Below are positions 8,683 to 17,670 of a stretch of DNA of 64,000 nt, in pieces. The number at the start of each line of letters is the position of its first letter. Position 1 is the first letter of the stretch. A model generated the notes under the pieces. It did no database searches. It saw nothing but the letters and a program-made list of their open reading frames with translations, and was not told the origin of the DNA. Origin of the DNA: UMGS1387 sp045541355 (GTDB lineage: Bacteria; Bacillota; Clostridia; Oscillospirales; CAG-382); assembly GCA_045541355.1 (NCBI GenBank), contig JAZQIW010000111.1, forward strand, positions 6,070 through 70,069, in the 5' to 3' direction. The position numbers and the translations under genes were made by a program.

Positions 8683-10448
8683 CAGAATTCCTCCTTTACA
8701 ATTGTAGTCTGCATTTGAGACGCGATTTCAGATTCAATTTTTGAATACTCGGTTTTTATATCCTTCTCTTCAACATATTTGAATCTGCCAATCTGTTCTC
8801 TTACGGCAAGTGATGCAATTTTTTCTATATCTCCGCCGACCTCAAGAACAGCCGCTGCTTCATCATAATACTTCAAAATAAGGCGCATCATAAGAAGCTG
8901 CTTTTCAAGGCTTGTATACGTATCAACCTCGTGGAAAGCAAGCTGATGCAAAAAGTCCTCACGAATAGAACGCGCTGTTTCCATTTTAAGTCTGTCAGAA
9001 GCGGAGAGTGCGTCCATACCTACAAGCTTTACAATTTCATCAAGCTCTGCCTCATCCTGAAGAATACTCATCATTCTTCCTCTGAGCACCATCCAATCCT
9101 CGGACACATTCTGCTTAAACCAATCTTCAAGCAGGTCAAGGTAAAGAGAATAGCTTGTCAGCCAGTTTATTGCAGGGAAATGACGTTTATACGCAAGACT
9201 TGAATCAAGTCCCCAGAAAACCTTTACAATTCTGAGTGTGGCCTGAGAAACAGGCTCGGAAATATCACCGCCGGGAGGAGATACGGCACCGATAACCGAA
9301 AGAGCACCTTCCCTACCGTCACTGCCAAGAGATATAACACGTCCTGCTCTTTCATAGAACTGAGCAAGGCGGCTGCCGAGATATGCCGGGTATCCTTCTT
9401 CACCGGGCATTTCTTCAAGTCTTCCCGACATTTCACGAAGAGCCTCTGCCCAACGGCTCGTAGAATCTGCCATAAGCGCAACAGAGTAACCCATATCTCT
9501 GAAATATTCAGCAATTGTAATACCTGTATAAATAGAAGCCTCACGTGCCGCAACAGGCATATCCGAGGTGTTTGCAATGAGAACCGTTCGCTCCATAAGA
9601 GACTTTCCCGTATTCGGGTCAATGAGTTCGGGGAACTCATTAAGAACGTCTGTCATTTCATTTCCGCGCTCACCGCAGCCAATGTAAACAACAATATCTG
9701 CTTCCGCCCATTTTGCAAGCTGGTGCTGTGTTACTGTCTTTCCGCTTCCGAAGGGACCGGGAATTGCCGCAACACCGCCCTTTGCGATGGGGAACATGGT
9801 ATCAACAACTCGCTGACCTGTAATAAGAGGCTTATCGGGAGAAAGCTTCTTGGAATAGGGTCTTCCCTTTCGTACAGGCCACTTCTGCATAAGGGTCATA
9901 TCATATTCACCCTTTTGCGTCTTAATTTTACATACTACATCATTAACATGGTATTCGCCTTCATTAATTGAGAGAATTTCGCCCTCAACGCCAAAGGGAA
10001 CCATGATTTTATGCAGAACTACATCCGTCTCCTTAACAGTACCGATAACATCACCCGTTGTAACCTTATCACCGGCTTTAAGAATGGGTTTAAAGCCCCA
10101 AACAGGCTCTCTTTTCAACGATGCAACATCAACGCCTCTTGCTATATTGTTGCCTGATACTCTCATAATATCGTCGAGAGGTCTCTGTATGCCGTCAAAA
10201 ATACTTCCTATAAGACCGGGACCCAGTTCTACACTCATGGGCTCTCCCGTTGATTCAACGGGTTCTCCTGTGCCAAGACCGCTTGTTTCTTCATATACCT
10301 GAACAGACGCCCTGTCACCGTGCATTTCAATTATTTCACCAATCAGGCGCTTATCGCTTACTCTTACAACGTCGAACATATTCGCGTCTCTCATTCCTTC
10401 GGCGATAACAAGCGGACCTGACACCTTTAATATTTTTCCGATTGCCAT
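8682..10448 (-). CDS. ntpA: V-type ATPase subunit A (catalytic)
   Basis: A 588-residue catalytic subunit. Beta-barrel at the N-terminus (KILKVSGPLVIAEG), a long non-homologous insert around residues 115-190, Walker A GPFGSGKT at 231-238 and the GERGNEMTDVLNEFPEL segment with the catalytic Glu. It hydrolyses or makes ATP at the A/B interface. The size and insert separate it from F-type beta subunits. It is preceded by subunit F with 21 bases between. Confidence 0.98.
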   Translation of the reverse strand: MAIGKILKVSGPLVIAEGMRDANMFDVVRVSDKRLIGEIIEMHGDRASVQVYEETSGLGTGEPVESTGEPMSVELGPGLIGSIFDGIQRPLDDIMRVSGNNIARGVDVASLKREPVWGFKPILKAGDKVTTGDVIGTVKETDVVLHKIMVPFGVEGEILSINEGEYHVNDVVCKIKTQKGEYDMTLMQKWPVRKGRPYSKKLSPDKPLITGQRVVDTMFPIAKGGVAAIPGPFGSGKTVTQHQLAKWAEADIVVYIGCGERGNEMTDVLNEFPELIDPNTGKSLMERTVLIANTSDMPVAAREASIYTGITIAEYFRDMGYSVALMADSTSRWAEALREMSGRLEEMPGEEGYPAYLGSRLAQFYERAGRVISLGSDGREGALSVIGAVSPPGGDISEPVSQATLRIVKVFWGLDSSLAYKRHFPAINWLTSYSLYLDLLEDWFKQNVSEDWMVLRGRMMSILQDEAELDEIVKLVGMDALSASDRLKMETARSIREDFLHQLAFHEVDTYTSLEKQLLMMRLILKYYDEAAAVLEVGGDIEKIASLAVREQIGRFKYVEEKDIKTEYSKIESEIASQMQTTIVKEEF

Positions 10449-10469
10449 TTATATACCTCACATAGTATT

Positions 10470-10781
10470 TTAAGATATGATATCGGAGCCTACCGCCTTT
10501 TCAACGGACAGGCTTACGTTTTTCATTCCCACACCCGTGTTTCCGCTGACTCCGGGTATCGGAATAATAGCAGGAAGAGGAAGGTCACGGTAATACTCAA
10601 CCTCATCTGTGAGAAGCTCATATAAAGCCTCGGTCACATAGATAACACCGTAACCGCTTTTAGCAAGCTCTCTTACCGTTTTTGATGCATCTGCCTCATT
10701 ATCACATGGGAAAATTCCAAGACCAAGGGACGCAAAGCCGTAAATGCTGTCTCTGTCGCCGACAACCGCAATTTTATACAT
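10470..10781 (-). CDS. ntpG: V-type ATPase subunit F
   Basis: A 103-residue protein beginning MYKIAVVGDRDSIYGFASLG, the conserved start of V/A-ATPase subunit F, and containing YGVIYVTEAL. The ATG at 10781 gives the family N-terminus; an in-frame extension to 10814 runs into subunit C and is not supported. It overlaps the end of subunit C by 8 bases. Subunit F binds subunit D in the central stalk. The symbol follows Enterococcus hirae naming, where this subunit is NtpG. Confidence 0.93.
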   Translation of the reverse strand: MYKIAVVGDRDSIYGFASLGLGIFPCDNEADASKTVRELAKSGYGVIYVTEALYELLTDEVEYYRDLPLPAIIPIPGVSGNTGVGMKNVSLSVEKAVGSDIIS

Positions 10782-11742
10782 ATAGCTCACGCACCCTTTC
10801 TCTGATTGCATCATTATCTATGCCGTTCTTTTTGCATGACAGAATAATGCGTACGGTTTTAATCTCGCTGTCGCAGGCAAAATAATATGCTACAAGAGGA
10901 GAGATTCCAAGGCACATATATTTTGCATTTTTAACGCTGTCAAGAAGAACGCCGTCAATCTCTTTTTCAAAGGCAGCATACGATTTGACCATCGCTTTTG
11001 CAACGCCGTCAAAGCCTGCTCTCGACACAAGACGCACAAGCGACTCTTTGCCGTTAAGTGCTGCTTCTGCAAGCTCTTTTACACTAAAATACTTACATTC
11101 AGCAAAGGCATTAAGCATAAACTCCAAATCCTTTGCGGTATTTAATGCACGAAGAGCAATTTTGACATTGGTAAGTGCTGTCATTTTCTCACAAAGCTCA
11201 ATTACAAAGCTATCGCTTGTTTCCTTAGCCATCGAAAGTGAAGCCTCAAGACAAGCCTTATCAAGATAAACCTCTGTAAGCTGACCATCCATTGTACGTG
11301 CAAGAATATCAAAAGCTTTTATAACGGCAGCACCTATATTCTCGGGCAGCAAGTCATATTCCTTTTGAGTTAAAGACCTTACAAGAATATCCTTTTCAAC
11401 AACACTTGGACTCAGCAAAAGCTGTGACACATCAGTTCCCGTAACAATTCCCTTTAAAACCGCCTTAATATTATGAAAGTCATTTTTTACAATTAAAAAG
11501 TCAAGGCACTTTCTATCGGGAGCTGCCTCATAAATAAGCTCAAAAGCAGCCTTTAGTTTTTCTGACAATATCGTCTCTGCATCATTCTTTTCAAAATCCG
11601 CATACGAAGCATCGAAAAATACTTTAATAGTTTCTTTATAATCAGCTGCATTGATAGCATTTTCGACAACAGATTTCTGCAAAAGCTTATTTTCGTTTGC
11701 ACGAATCTTTGCAACAGCAAAGGCAAATTCGGTGTCCTTCAT
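10774..11742 (-). CDS. ntpC: V-type ATPase subunit C (rotor-to-ring socket)
   Basis: A 322-residue helical protein with the three-fold repeat typical of V/A-type subunit C/AC39, for example DYKETIKVFFDASYADFE and LDFLIVKNDFHNIKAVLKG. The funnel-shaped subunit connects the central D/F shaft to the c-ring. It is preceded by an AGGGGGTG ribosome site and lies between subunits E and F, as in other bacterial V-ATPase operons. Confidence 0.93.
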   Translation of the reverse strand: MKDTEFAFAVAKIRANENKLLQKSVVENAINAADYKETIKVFFDASYADFEKNDAETILSEKLKAAFELIYEAAPDRKCLDFLIVKNDFHNIKAVLKGIVTGTDVSQLLLSPSVVEKDILVRSLTQKEYDLLPENIGAAVIKAFDILARTMDGQLTEVYLDKACLEASLSMAKETSDSFVIELCEKMTALTNVKIALRALNTAKDLEFMLNAFAECKYFSVKELAEAALNGKESLVRLVSRAGFDGVAKAMVKSYAAFEKEIDGVLLDSVKNAKYMCLGISPLVAYYFACDSEIKTVRIILSCKKNGIDNDAIRERVRELYV

Positions 11743-11753
11743 TCAAACACCCC

Positions 11754-12344
11754 CTAAGCAAACAGTAGCTTTGAAATTTCATCTTTTATGTCATCAGCGT
11801 TTTCATCAATCAAAGACGAGAAAGTGCAATCAACCTTGATTTCGGAATACTCAAGAACAAATCCGCCATCGGTGTTGAGAAAAGCCTCGGACAAAACAAG
11901 CTCTTTTCCTTCTCCGAGCTTTTTATTAATGCCGTCAAGAAAATCAGCAGGCAGTCTTTTATTGTCCTTTTCAGAAAGAACAATTTTACCCTTTCCCATA
12001 ATAGCATTTTTCAACACAAGCTTTTCAAGGTTAGAAAAATACACTCCCGGCTCGGCATTACAAAGGCTGTTATAAGCCTCTTTCATAATATCCGAAACAA
12101 TCCTTCCTTTTTCCAAAAGCAAAACTCTTTTATATTCAAGGTCAGCCGTACTTTTAGCTTTAGACATAATTACAGAAATCTTTTCATCTGTATCGGCTTT
12201 TATTTTGTTGCAGACAATTTCAAGTTCAGCCTTTGCGTTTTCTTTAATCTCTTTTGCCTTCTTTTCGGCAGATTCAATTACGCTGAGGCACTCAGACTCA
12301 TTCTGCAATTTGATTTTCTCAATTATATTATTAAGTCCATCCAT
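11754..12344 (-). CDS. ntpE: V-type ATPase subunit E (peripheral stalk)
   Basis: A 196-residue protein with a long N-terminal coiled coil rich in Lys/Glu/Ala and a C-terminal alpha/beta domain (GGFVLEYSEIKVDCTFSSLI), typical of subunit E. It pairs with the small H/G subunit to form the stator. The ATG at 12344 has AAGGTG 6 bases upstream; a GTG nine bases earlier is less likely. It begins 11 bases after the stop of the proteolipid gene. Confidence 0.92.
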   Translation of the reverse strand: MDGLNNIIEKIKLQNESECLSVIESAEKKAKEIKENAKAELEIVCNKIKADTDEKISVIMSKAKSTADLEYKRVLLLEKGRIVSDIMKEAYNSLCNAEPGVYFSNLEKLVLKNAIMGKGKIVLSEKDNKRLPADFLDGINKKLGEGKELVLSEAFLNTDGGFVLEYSEIKVDCTFSSLIDENADDIKDEISKLLFA

Positions 12345-12354
12345 CAGGCACACC

Positions 12355-12828
12355 TTACTTTAAACCGTTAAGAACAAGAATTGAAACAAGAAGAGCAAGA
12401 ATAGCATATGTTTCAACCATCGCCGCCATAGTAATAGCTTTACCGTTCTGGCTGGGATTCTTTGCAACAATACCAACACCGGCAACTGCTGCTCTTGCCT
12501 GTGCAACAGCAGAGAAATAACCGACAATCATAATAGGAAGGCATGCACAGAAATATGCAACACCCTGAGCAAAGGAAATTGCCGCAGGTGTTCCGCCAAG
12601 CACGCCAAGCTGGCTGAGAGCAAGAACTGCTGTAAGAAGACCGTAAAGACCCTGTGTACCGGGAAGAAGCTGAAGAATAAGAACCTTACTGAACTTTGAA
12701 GGATCCTCGGATACAACGCCCGCTGCAGCCTCACCAACCATACCAACAGCCTTAGCTGAACCTATACCTGACACAAGAGCCGCAAGAACTGCGCCTACCA
12801 CCGCTATAACAATACCAAATTCATTCAT
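12355..12828 (-). CDS. ntpK: V-type ATPase subunit K (c-ring proteolipid, Na+-type ligands)
   Basis: A 157-residue double-hairpin proteolipid with four membrane helices. The sequence LLPGTQGLYG places Leu55, Thr58, Gln59 and Tyr62 in helix 2, Gln110 lies in helix 3 (AVAQARAAVAG) and Glu139 in helix 4 (MVETYAI). These correspond to the Na+-coordinating residues of Enterococcus hirae NtpK, so a Na+-translocating rotor is likely. The start at 12828 is preferred: it gives the family N-terminus MNEFGIVIAVVG and has GGAGG nine bases upstream. Longer readings run back into subunit I. It overlaps the end of subunit I by 8 bases. Confidence 0.95.
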   Translation of the reverse strand: MNEFGIVIAVVGAVLAALVSGIGSAKAVGMVGEAAAGVVSEDPSKFSKVLILQLLPGTQGLYGLLTAVLALSQLGVLGGTPAAISFAQGVAYFCACLPIMIVGYFSAVAQARAAVAGVGIVAKNPSQNGKAITMAAMVETYAILALLVSILVLNGLK

Positions 12829-14806
12829 TTTCATTTTCCTCCTTAAGTTTGAAATATTTTGTGTTAAATTTAAAGGGCTGAAAAGCTCTGCCGCCACCCT
12901 CATAAAACTTTGAAAACAGCTCAACAAATTGAAGTCTGTTTGTATGAACATACGCACCGAGTACGTTAATCGCCATATTAAGCGAGTGTCCAACTATGAA
13001 TACAACAATGAAAACAACCGCCTTCATTATCTTATTCTCAGGCATTACCGCCAGCATATTTACAACCGACGCTATGCTTCCCGTCGCAAGTCCTAAAGCA
13101 AGAAGTCTCGAATAAGACAATATATCCGAAAGATATCCCGAGGCTATATTATATAGTCCATAGAGACCTCCACCGAGTCTTGCAAAAATGTTCTTGGATG
13201 TTCTGGAGCTTGTGAGCACTATAAGAACAACGCCCGCTATAAGCAGATAGACCGCTATATCCTTGATTACCTTTGGAACATCTGTAAGTATACCACCTGC
13301 AAGCGGTGCCGCACCGAGAACGGTAAGCATTATGGGAATGGTATCAAATATCGCCGATACCTTATCCCCTGCTTTCCATTTCATATAGCCAAATACGATA
13401 AGACCAAGAAACAAATGGCATATGCCGATCACAAACGAGAAAAGCAGAAGTGTAATCGGATCATTGATGGGCTCAAACCACAGTGCCACACTCGGCGGAT
13501 TCGGTATACCCAGAAAATTCTTGCACACAACGGGTATCACATCACCAAACCAGCTGCCGAAAAGAGCACCCCATATTACAGTTGAAATACCGCTGTAAAA
13601 GAACATCTTCATGGTTTTACGCATACTGCCTTCAACATTGGTCTTCCACAGAATAAGTGCCGTACCGATTGTCATAATCAAGCCGTATCCGGCATCTGAC
13701 AGCATCATGCCAAAGAGAAGATAGTAAAAGAACGCCATAACGGGTGACGGGTCAATATCATCTTTTCCCGGTGTCGCATACATTTCAACTATTCCCTCTA
13801 CCGGCTCCGAGAAGGAAGAATTTGACAAAAGCACAGGGATATCATCATCCTCAGAAGGCTCTGTGAATACAATAGCACCTCCGTTATCCTTTATCACCTT
13901 ATCAAGTTTTTTAGACTGTCTTTCAGGCACATAACCGCAAATATACATCGCTTTATCAGTAAATGCAACGTCGGATAGAGCTGCGTATTCATCTCTTTTA
14001 ACAGTAAGACAGTCATAGGCAAATGACAATTCATCGAGGAAGCTTCCAAAGTCTTTTAGCTTATCGTCAGCGTCCTTTAACGTCTTTTGCGCCGTCTCCA
14101 TCGCACTCTTAACAGCCTCAATCTTTTCGCGAACACCCAGATTGTTATCTTCCTGTTGCAAAATAAAGCCTATACTTCTTAAAAAGCTCACTATATCCTT
14201 TTCACAGGATTTATGACACACAACGCATATCGCCGTTATCTCTTTTGACGAGGATACAATTTCAATTTCATAATCCTTAACGTCACAAAGTTCATTTGCA
14301 AAAAGCTCATTAAGGCTTTCATAGGTATACTGTCTCGGAAGCGTTCCGACAAAGATTACCGAGCTTTCCGTCACGGTTCTGCCGAAAGGCACATCAAGAC
14401 TCTGCCACACACTAAGCGAGGCAAGTGATGCCTCAAGCCGTACTGTCTCAGCCTTTGCGTCTGAGAGAGTTTTTCTGAGAGAGCATATTTCATATGCCTT
14501 CTCAACCAATGAACTGCGAGATTCCGACTTAGAGCTGAACTCCGCATCGGTAAGACTCCGTCTGCCCGACAAAAAGCCTCCTGCCGGTTTAAATCCGTAT
14601 TCCGACAAAACACCCATCGCCCGGCTTACAACATCAATGCTCTTTTCATATCTTGCAACCTCGTCGGATGTAGAGGATATAAAAACTTCATTATTGTTGA
14701 TTTGTTCAAGCTGGGCAACACCGCATTTTTGGAGCTGTTCAATTAGCTTCTTACTGTTTTGCTGAAGAGTCGCAGCCTCAAATTTCAACATTTTTAGCTT
14801 TGACAA
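12821..14806 (-). CDS. ntpI: V-type ATPase subunit I (membrane stator, a-subunit)
   Basis: A 661-residue protein. The N-terminal half is soluble and coiled-coil rich. The C-terminal half, from about residue 365, has seven to eight membrane helices including the FSYSRLLALGLATGSIA-like segment (here DILSYSRLLALGLATG) with the Arg that faces the c-ring. It forms the ion half-channels and anchors the peripheral stalks. Translation appears to begin at a TTG (14806) with GGAGGTGA about nine bases upstream; the next ATG, five codons on, is too far from that site. Confidence 0.96.
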   Translation of the reverse strand: MSKLKMLKFEAATLQQNSKKLIEQLQKCGVAQLEQINNNEVFISSTSDEVARYEKSIDVVSRAMGVLSEYGFKPAGGFLSGRRSLTDAEFSSKSESRSSLVEKAYEICSLRKTLSDAKAETVRLEASLASLSVWQSLDVPFGRTVTESSVIFVGTLPRQYTYESLNELFANELCDVKDYEIEIVSSSKEITAICVVCHKSCEKDIVSFLRSIGFILQQEDNNLGVREKIEAVKSAMETAQKTLKDADDKLKDFGSFLDELSFAYDCLTVKRDEYAALSDVAFTDKAMYICGYVPERQSKKLDKVIKDNGGAIVFTEPSEDDDIPVLLSNSSFSEPVEGIVEMYATPGKDDIDPSPVMAFFYYLLFGMMLSDAGYGLIMTIGTALILWKTNVEGSMRKTMKMFFYSGISTVIWGALFGSWFGDVIPVVCKNFLGIPNPPSVALWFEPINDPITLLLFSFVIGICHLFLGLIVFGYMKWKAGDKVSAIFDTIPIMLTVLGAAPLAGGILTDVPKVIKDIAVYLLIAGVVLIVLTSSRTSKNIFARLGGGLYGLYNIASGYLSDILSYSRLLALGLATGSIASVVNMLAVMPENKIMKAVVFIVVFIVGHSLNMAINVLGAYVHTNRLQFVELFSKFYEGGGRAFQPFKFNTKYFKLKEENENE

Positions 14807-14858
14807 CTGGTATCACCTCCAATAAATAAAAAACGCACAAAAAAGTGCGCAAAAATCC

Positions 14859-15170
14859 CTAACCGATTATTTTGTTGATGACAACATCAACGCAAGCCGT
14901 CTTCTTCGAAGCCATCTCATCCCTCATTATCGAAGCGTCTTTTACAGCAAGAGACTTCTTTTCATCAATTATTCCGAGTGCTTCATTATTACTTTCAGCA
15001 ATTCTGTTATCGCTTTCATCAAAAGCTGCTTTCTTTGCACAATCCAGAGATGCCTTCGCTTCTTCTTCGGCATTCTTTACAATCAAAGAAGCCTTTTCCG
15101 TTGCAGCAGAAAGCTTTGTCGATGCTTCTTTTTCAGCTTCCAGAATCTTTTGGAGCATATCCGATGCCAC
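14859..15170 (-). CDS. ntpF: V-type ATPase subunit H/G (peripheral stalk coiled coil)
   Basis: A 103-residue, almost wholly helical, charged protein (LQKILEAEKEASTKLSAATEKA...) with the heptad pattern of the small stalk subunit that pairs with subunit E. It corresponds to NtpF in Enterococcus hirae and subunit H/G elsewhere. The start is a GTG at 15170 with GGGAGGG six bases upstream. First gene of the nine-gene operon, 52 bases before subunit I. Confidence 0.88.
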   Translation of the reverse strand: MASDMLQKILEAEKEASTKLSAATEKASLIVKNAEEEAKASLDCAKKAAFDESDNRIAESNNEALGIIDEKKSLAVKDASIMRDEMASKKTACVDVVINKIIG

Positions 15171-15200
15171 TTACATCCCTCCCGTATAAACGTTACTATT

Positions 15201-15230
15201 ATTATACAATTTTTTAAACAAACAATTGTT
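15201..15230 (-). promoter_or_regulatory. Possible V-ATPase promoter with palindrome
   Basis: A perfect TATAAT on the minus strand (15201-15206) lies 30 bases before the first operon gene, but no good -35 is spaced from it. Where the -35 should be there is a perfect 10-bp palindrome, AACAATTGTT (15221-15230). This suggests an activator- or repressor-dependent promoter, though chance in AT-rich DNA is possible. Confidence 0.4.
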
Positions 15231-15268
15231 AATTCAATGTAAATAGCTTAAAATATTTTTTAATTTAT

Positions 15269-15297
15269 TTGCAAAAAACAAAACAATATGATAGAAT
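15269..15297 (+). promoter_or_regulatory. Promoter of thiN
   Basis: TTGCAA, 17 bases, TAGAAT with an extended TGA before the -10. It is divergent from the V-ATPase operon. Confidence 0.7.
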
Positions 15298-15319
15298 ACG
15301 TTAGAAGGAAGTGTAGTTG

Positions 15320-15958
15320 ATGAAAACGTGTTATATTTTTGCTGCCGGCGACTTTAGGGGAAGCTTTCGAAAAAAAGCAAACGATCTTGTAATAGCCGCA
15401 GATGCAGGATACCGGCATCTCGAAGAAATGGGCATTTATCCCGATGTTCTTCTGGGAGATTTTGACACAATCGGAGAAATGCCAAAGGTTTCCGACACTA
15501 TAAGCTTTTCACCCGTAAAGGACTTTACTGATACAGAGCTGTCAATAATGGAAGGAATTAAACGCGGTTTTCACAAATTCACTATTTGCGGAGCCATTGG
15601 CGGAAAGCGGTTTGAGCATACAATTGCAAATCTTTCTCTTGCAGCAGCATACGCTCAGAAAGGCTACGATATAACTCTGACTGACGGGAATTATGTTGTA
15701 ATAGCTCTTCACAATAATTCTTATCGCTTTACAGGCAAGGAGAACGGCTTTATATCCGCATTTTGTCTATCGGGCAAAGCAGAAGGTGTCAACATAAACG
15801 GTCTCAAATACACATTAACCGACGGCACGCTTGACTCGGAGAATCCCTCGCTTTGTGTAAGCAACGAATTTATTGGTGCTCCTGCTGAAATTTCAGTTAA
15901 AAACGGTACTATTCTTATCATCTGGCAATCTTCGGAGGAATATTTAAATGAAGCTTAA
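15320..15958 (+). CDS. thiN: Thiamine pyrophosphokinase
   Basis: A 212-residue protein with the family signature IAADAGYRHLEEMGIYPDVLLGDFDTIG at about residues 28-55. The acidic residues of ADAG and GDFDT bind metal and substrate. VKDFTDTELSIMEGI and the C-terminal beta-sandwich that binds thiamine follow. It converts thiamine to thiamine diphosphate using ATP. The ATG at 15320 has AAGGAAG eight bases upstream. No thi-box riboswitch precedes it. The 3' end overlaps the next gene by 11 bases. Confidence 0.9.
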   Translation: MKTCYIFAAGDFRGSFRKKANDLVIAADAGYRHLEEMGIYPDVLLGDFDTIGEMPKVSDTISFSPVKDFTDTELSIMEGIKRGFHKFTICGAIGGKRFEHTIANLSLAAAYAQKGYDITLTDGNYVVIALHNNSYRFTGKENGFISAFCLSGKAEGVNINGLKYTLTDGTLDSENPSLCVSNEFIGAPAEISVKNGTILIIWQSSEEYLNEA

Positions 15959-16778
15959 ATACTATGGTACAGCGGCAGCTGAGGGTATACCTGCGCTTTA
16001 CTGCAGCTGCGATGTCTGCAAATACTCAAAAAAAGCGGGTGGAAGAAATATAAGAACACGCTCGCAGGCTCTCTTAAATGACAGCCTTCTTATTGATATC
16101 TGCCCGGACACTCTTTATCACTATCATGTTTTAGGACTGCCCTTGGAAAAAATAGAGTATGCACTCATTACACACAAGCACGCCGACCATCTTGACACCC
16201 CCACAATCACTATGCGTTCTAAAGGCTTTGTTACTCATGACCTGCCAAGACTGAACATTTATGGCTCCATGCCTACAATAGACCTAATATTCGACGAGCT
16301 CAGGAAAAATGGCAGAAACAACGATGAGAGATGGAATCTATACGAAATTGCACCATTTGAAACCAAAACAATAGACAGCTTCTGTGTGACACCCTACAAA
16401 GCAAATCACGCTTTCAATACATACCCTTACATTTATGACATTTCAGACGGAGAGAAAAGAATGCTTTACGCCCACGACTCAGGCTTCTTTTTAGATGAGA
16501 CGTGGCATTACTTAGAAAACTTCACCCCGTTTTTCAATCTCGTATCGCTTGATTGCACCATGGGAATTGCCGACAGTGCAGGGCATTTTCACATGAATAT
16601 TCCTGACTGTGAAAGGGTAAAAAGCCGCCTTATTGATATAGGTTGTGCCGACAAAGACACCATTTTTGTACTCAACCATTTTTCCCACAACGGGCACGTT
16701 TCATATGATGCTCTTTCAGAAATTGCAGACAGCAAAGGTTTTACCGTATCCTATGACGGATTGGAAATCATATTTTAA
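15948..16778 (+). CDS. MBL-fold metallohydrolase (PhnP-like)
   Basis: A 276-residue metallo-beta-lactamase-fold protein. THKHADHLD at residues 75-83 is the HxHxDH metal site; later ligands are in YAHDSG and the NHFSHNG near the C-terminus. A CxxC-type segment (CSCDVC, residues 19-24) resembles the extra zinc site of PhnP phosphodiesterases. There are no other phosphonate genes nearby, so a cyclic phosphodiester substrate is only a guess. It is translationally coupled to thiN. Confidence 0.8.
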   Translation: MKLKYYGTAAAEGIPALYCSCDVCKYSKKAGGRNIRTRSQALLNDSLLIDICPDTLYHYHVLGLPLEKIEYALITHKHADHLDTPTITMRSKGFVTHDLPRLNIYGSMPTIDLIFDELRKNGRNNDERWNLYEIAPFETKTIDSFCVTPYKANHAFNTYPYIYDISDGEKRMLYAHDSGFFLDETWHYLENFTPFFNLVSLDCTMGIADSAGHFHMNIPDCERVKSRLIDIGCADKDTIFVLNHFSHNGHVSYDALSEIADSKGFTVSYDGLEIIF

Positions 16779-16783
16779 AGTCA

Positions 16784-16818
16784 AATCCCTTGTACCGATT
16801 GATACAAGGGATTACATT
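16784..16818 (+). terminator. Terminator between convergent genes
   Basis: AATCCCTTGTA-ccgattga-TACAAGGGATT: an 11-bp stem followed by ACATTTT. It sits exactly between the converging MBL and DUF554 genes. Confidence 0.8.
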
Positions 16819-17523
16819 TTACATTATAACTTCAACAAGCTTATTTAGTGCCGGAGTAATAATCGGAGCTACAAGCATTGCGGGAAGATAATTTGCAACC
16901 TTGATTTTCGAAACACCGATAATATTAAGTCCAAGACCGATAATCAAAACCGATCCCGCACAAATCATTTCATTTTGAAGCGGTTGGGTAAGAACGGGAC
17001 CTGCAAGCTGAGCGAGAAGAACAAGACCTCCTTGGAACAAGAGAACAAAAACGGCAGACAAGAGCACGCTATATCCAAATGTTGCAGCAAGAGCCATCGA
17101 AGAAACGAGATCAAGAATAGATTTCGTAATAAGCAAAGTGTTATCACCGCTGACACCTGCCTGAATGGAGCCGACAAGAGTCATGGAGCCAACGCAGAAA
17201 ATAAGGCATGCCGTTACAAATCCCTGTGAAGCATTGGAATTATTGCCATTCTTATCAACTCTTGAGGTTACAAAATCAGAAAGCTTATTGATTTTTCCGT
17301 CAATGTCAAGAATAAAGCCAATAACGGCTCCGATTGCCATTGAAAGAATAAGCACAAGCTGATTCTCACCCACCAAAGCACCGCTTATACCTATATAGAG
17401 TGTACAAAGACCAATTCCTACCATAATACCGTCTGTTACTTTTTCGGGAATGAGATTTTTGAATACCATTCCTACAATGCTGCCGATAATAACGGTTATG
17501 CAATTAACAATTACGCCAAACAT
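16819..17523 (-). CDS. DUF554 membrane protein (YdfK/YqgA-like)
   Basis: A 234-residue membrane protein with about seven helices. It starts MFGVIVNCITVIIGSIVG and contains the repeated Gly-rich helices typical of the DUF554 family; it ends in LVAPIITPALNKLVEVIM. Function in the family is unknown; transport is a common guess. A single-gene unit with its own promoter at 17553-17581. Confidence 0.85.
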   Translation of the reverse strand: MFGVIVNCITVIIGSIVGMVFKNLIPEKVTDGIMVGIGLCTLYIGISGALVGENQLVLILSMAIGAVIGFILDIDGKINKLSDFVTSRVDKNGNNSNASQGFVTACLIFCVGSMTLVGSIQAGVSGDNTLLITKSILDLVSSMALAATFGYSVLLSAVFVLLFQGGLVLLAQLAGPVLTQPLQNEMICAGSVLIIGLGLNIIGVSKIKVANYLPAMLVAPIITPALNKLVEVIM

Positions 17524-17552
17524 GTACAGCCTCCGACAAAAAAATTCATTTG

Positions 17553-17581
17553 ATTATAACATAAAACAAAATTTTAGTCAA
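17553..17581 (-). promoter_or_regulatory. Promoter of the DUF554 gene
   Basis: Minus strand TTGACT, 17 bases, TATAAT, about 30 bases from the ATG. Confidence 0.8.
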
Positions 17582-17609
17582 TATTTTATCAAAGATATAA
17601 CAAAAGTTA

Positions 17610-17638
17610 TTGCAATACCAAAACAATTGATGTATAAT
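17610..17638 (+). promoter_or_regulatory. Promoter of dut
   Basis: TTGCAA, 17 bases, TATAAT; the start codon follows 32 bases later. Confidence 0.8.
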
Positions 17639-17670
17639 TAAATAAAGATTATGATTTGGAGAATAATATA

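Noticed and set aside
12829..12993. N-terminal extension of the V-ATPase K subunit by 55 residues
   Set aside because: It reads through the end of subunit I in another frame and has no ribosome site; the shorter start gives the family N-terminus and GGAGG.
15171..15319. Thiamine (thi-box) riboswitch before thiN
   Set aside because: The 5' leader after the promoter at 15269-15297 is too short and lacks the conserved CUGAGA and ACCUG elements.
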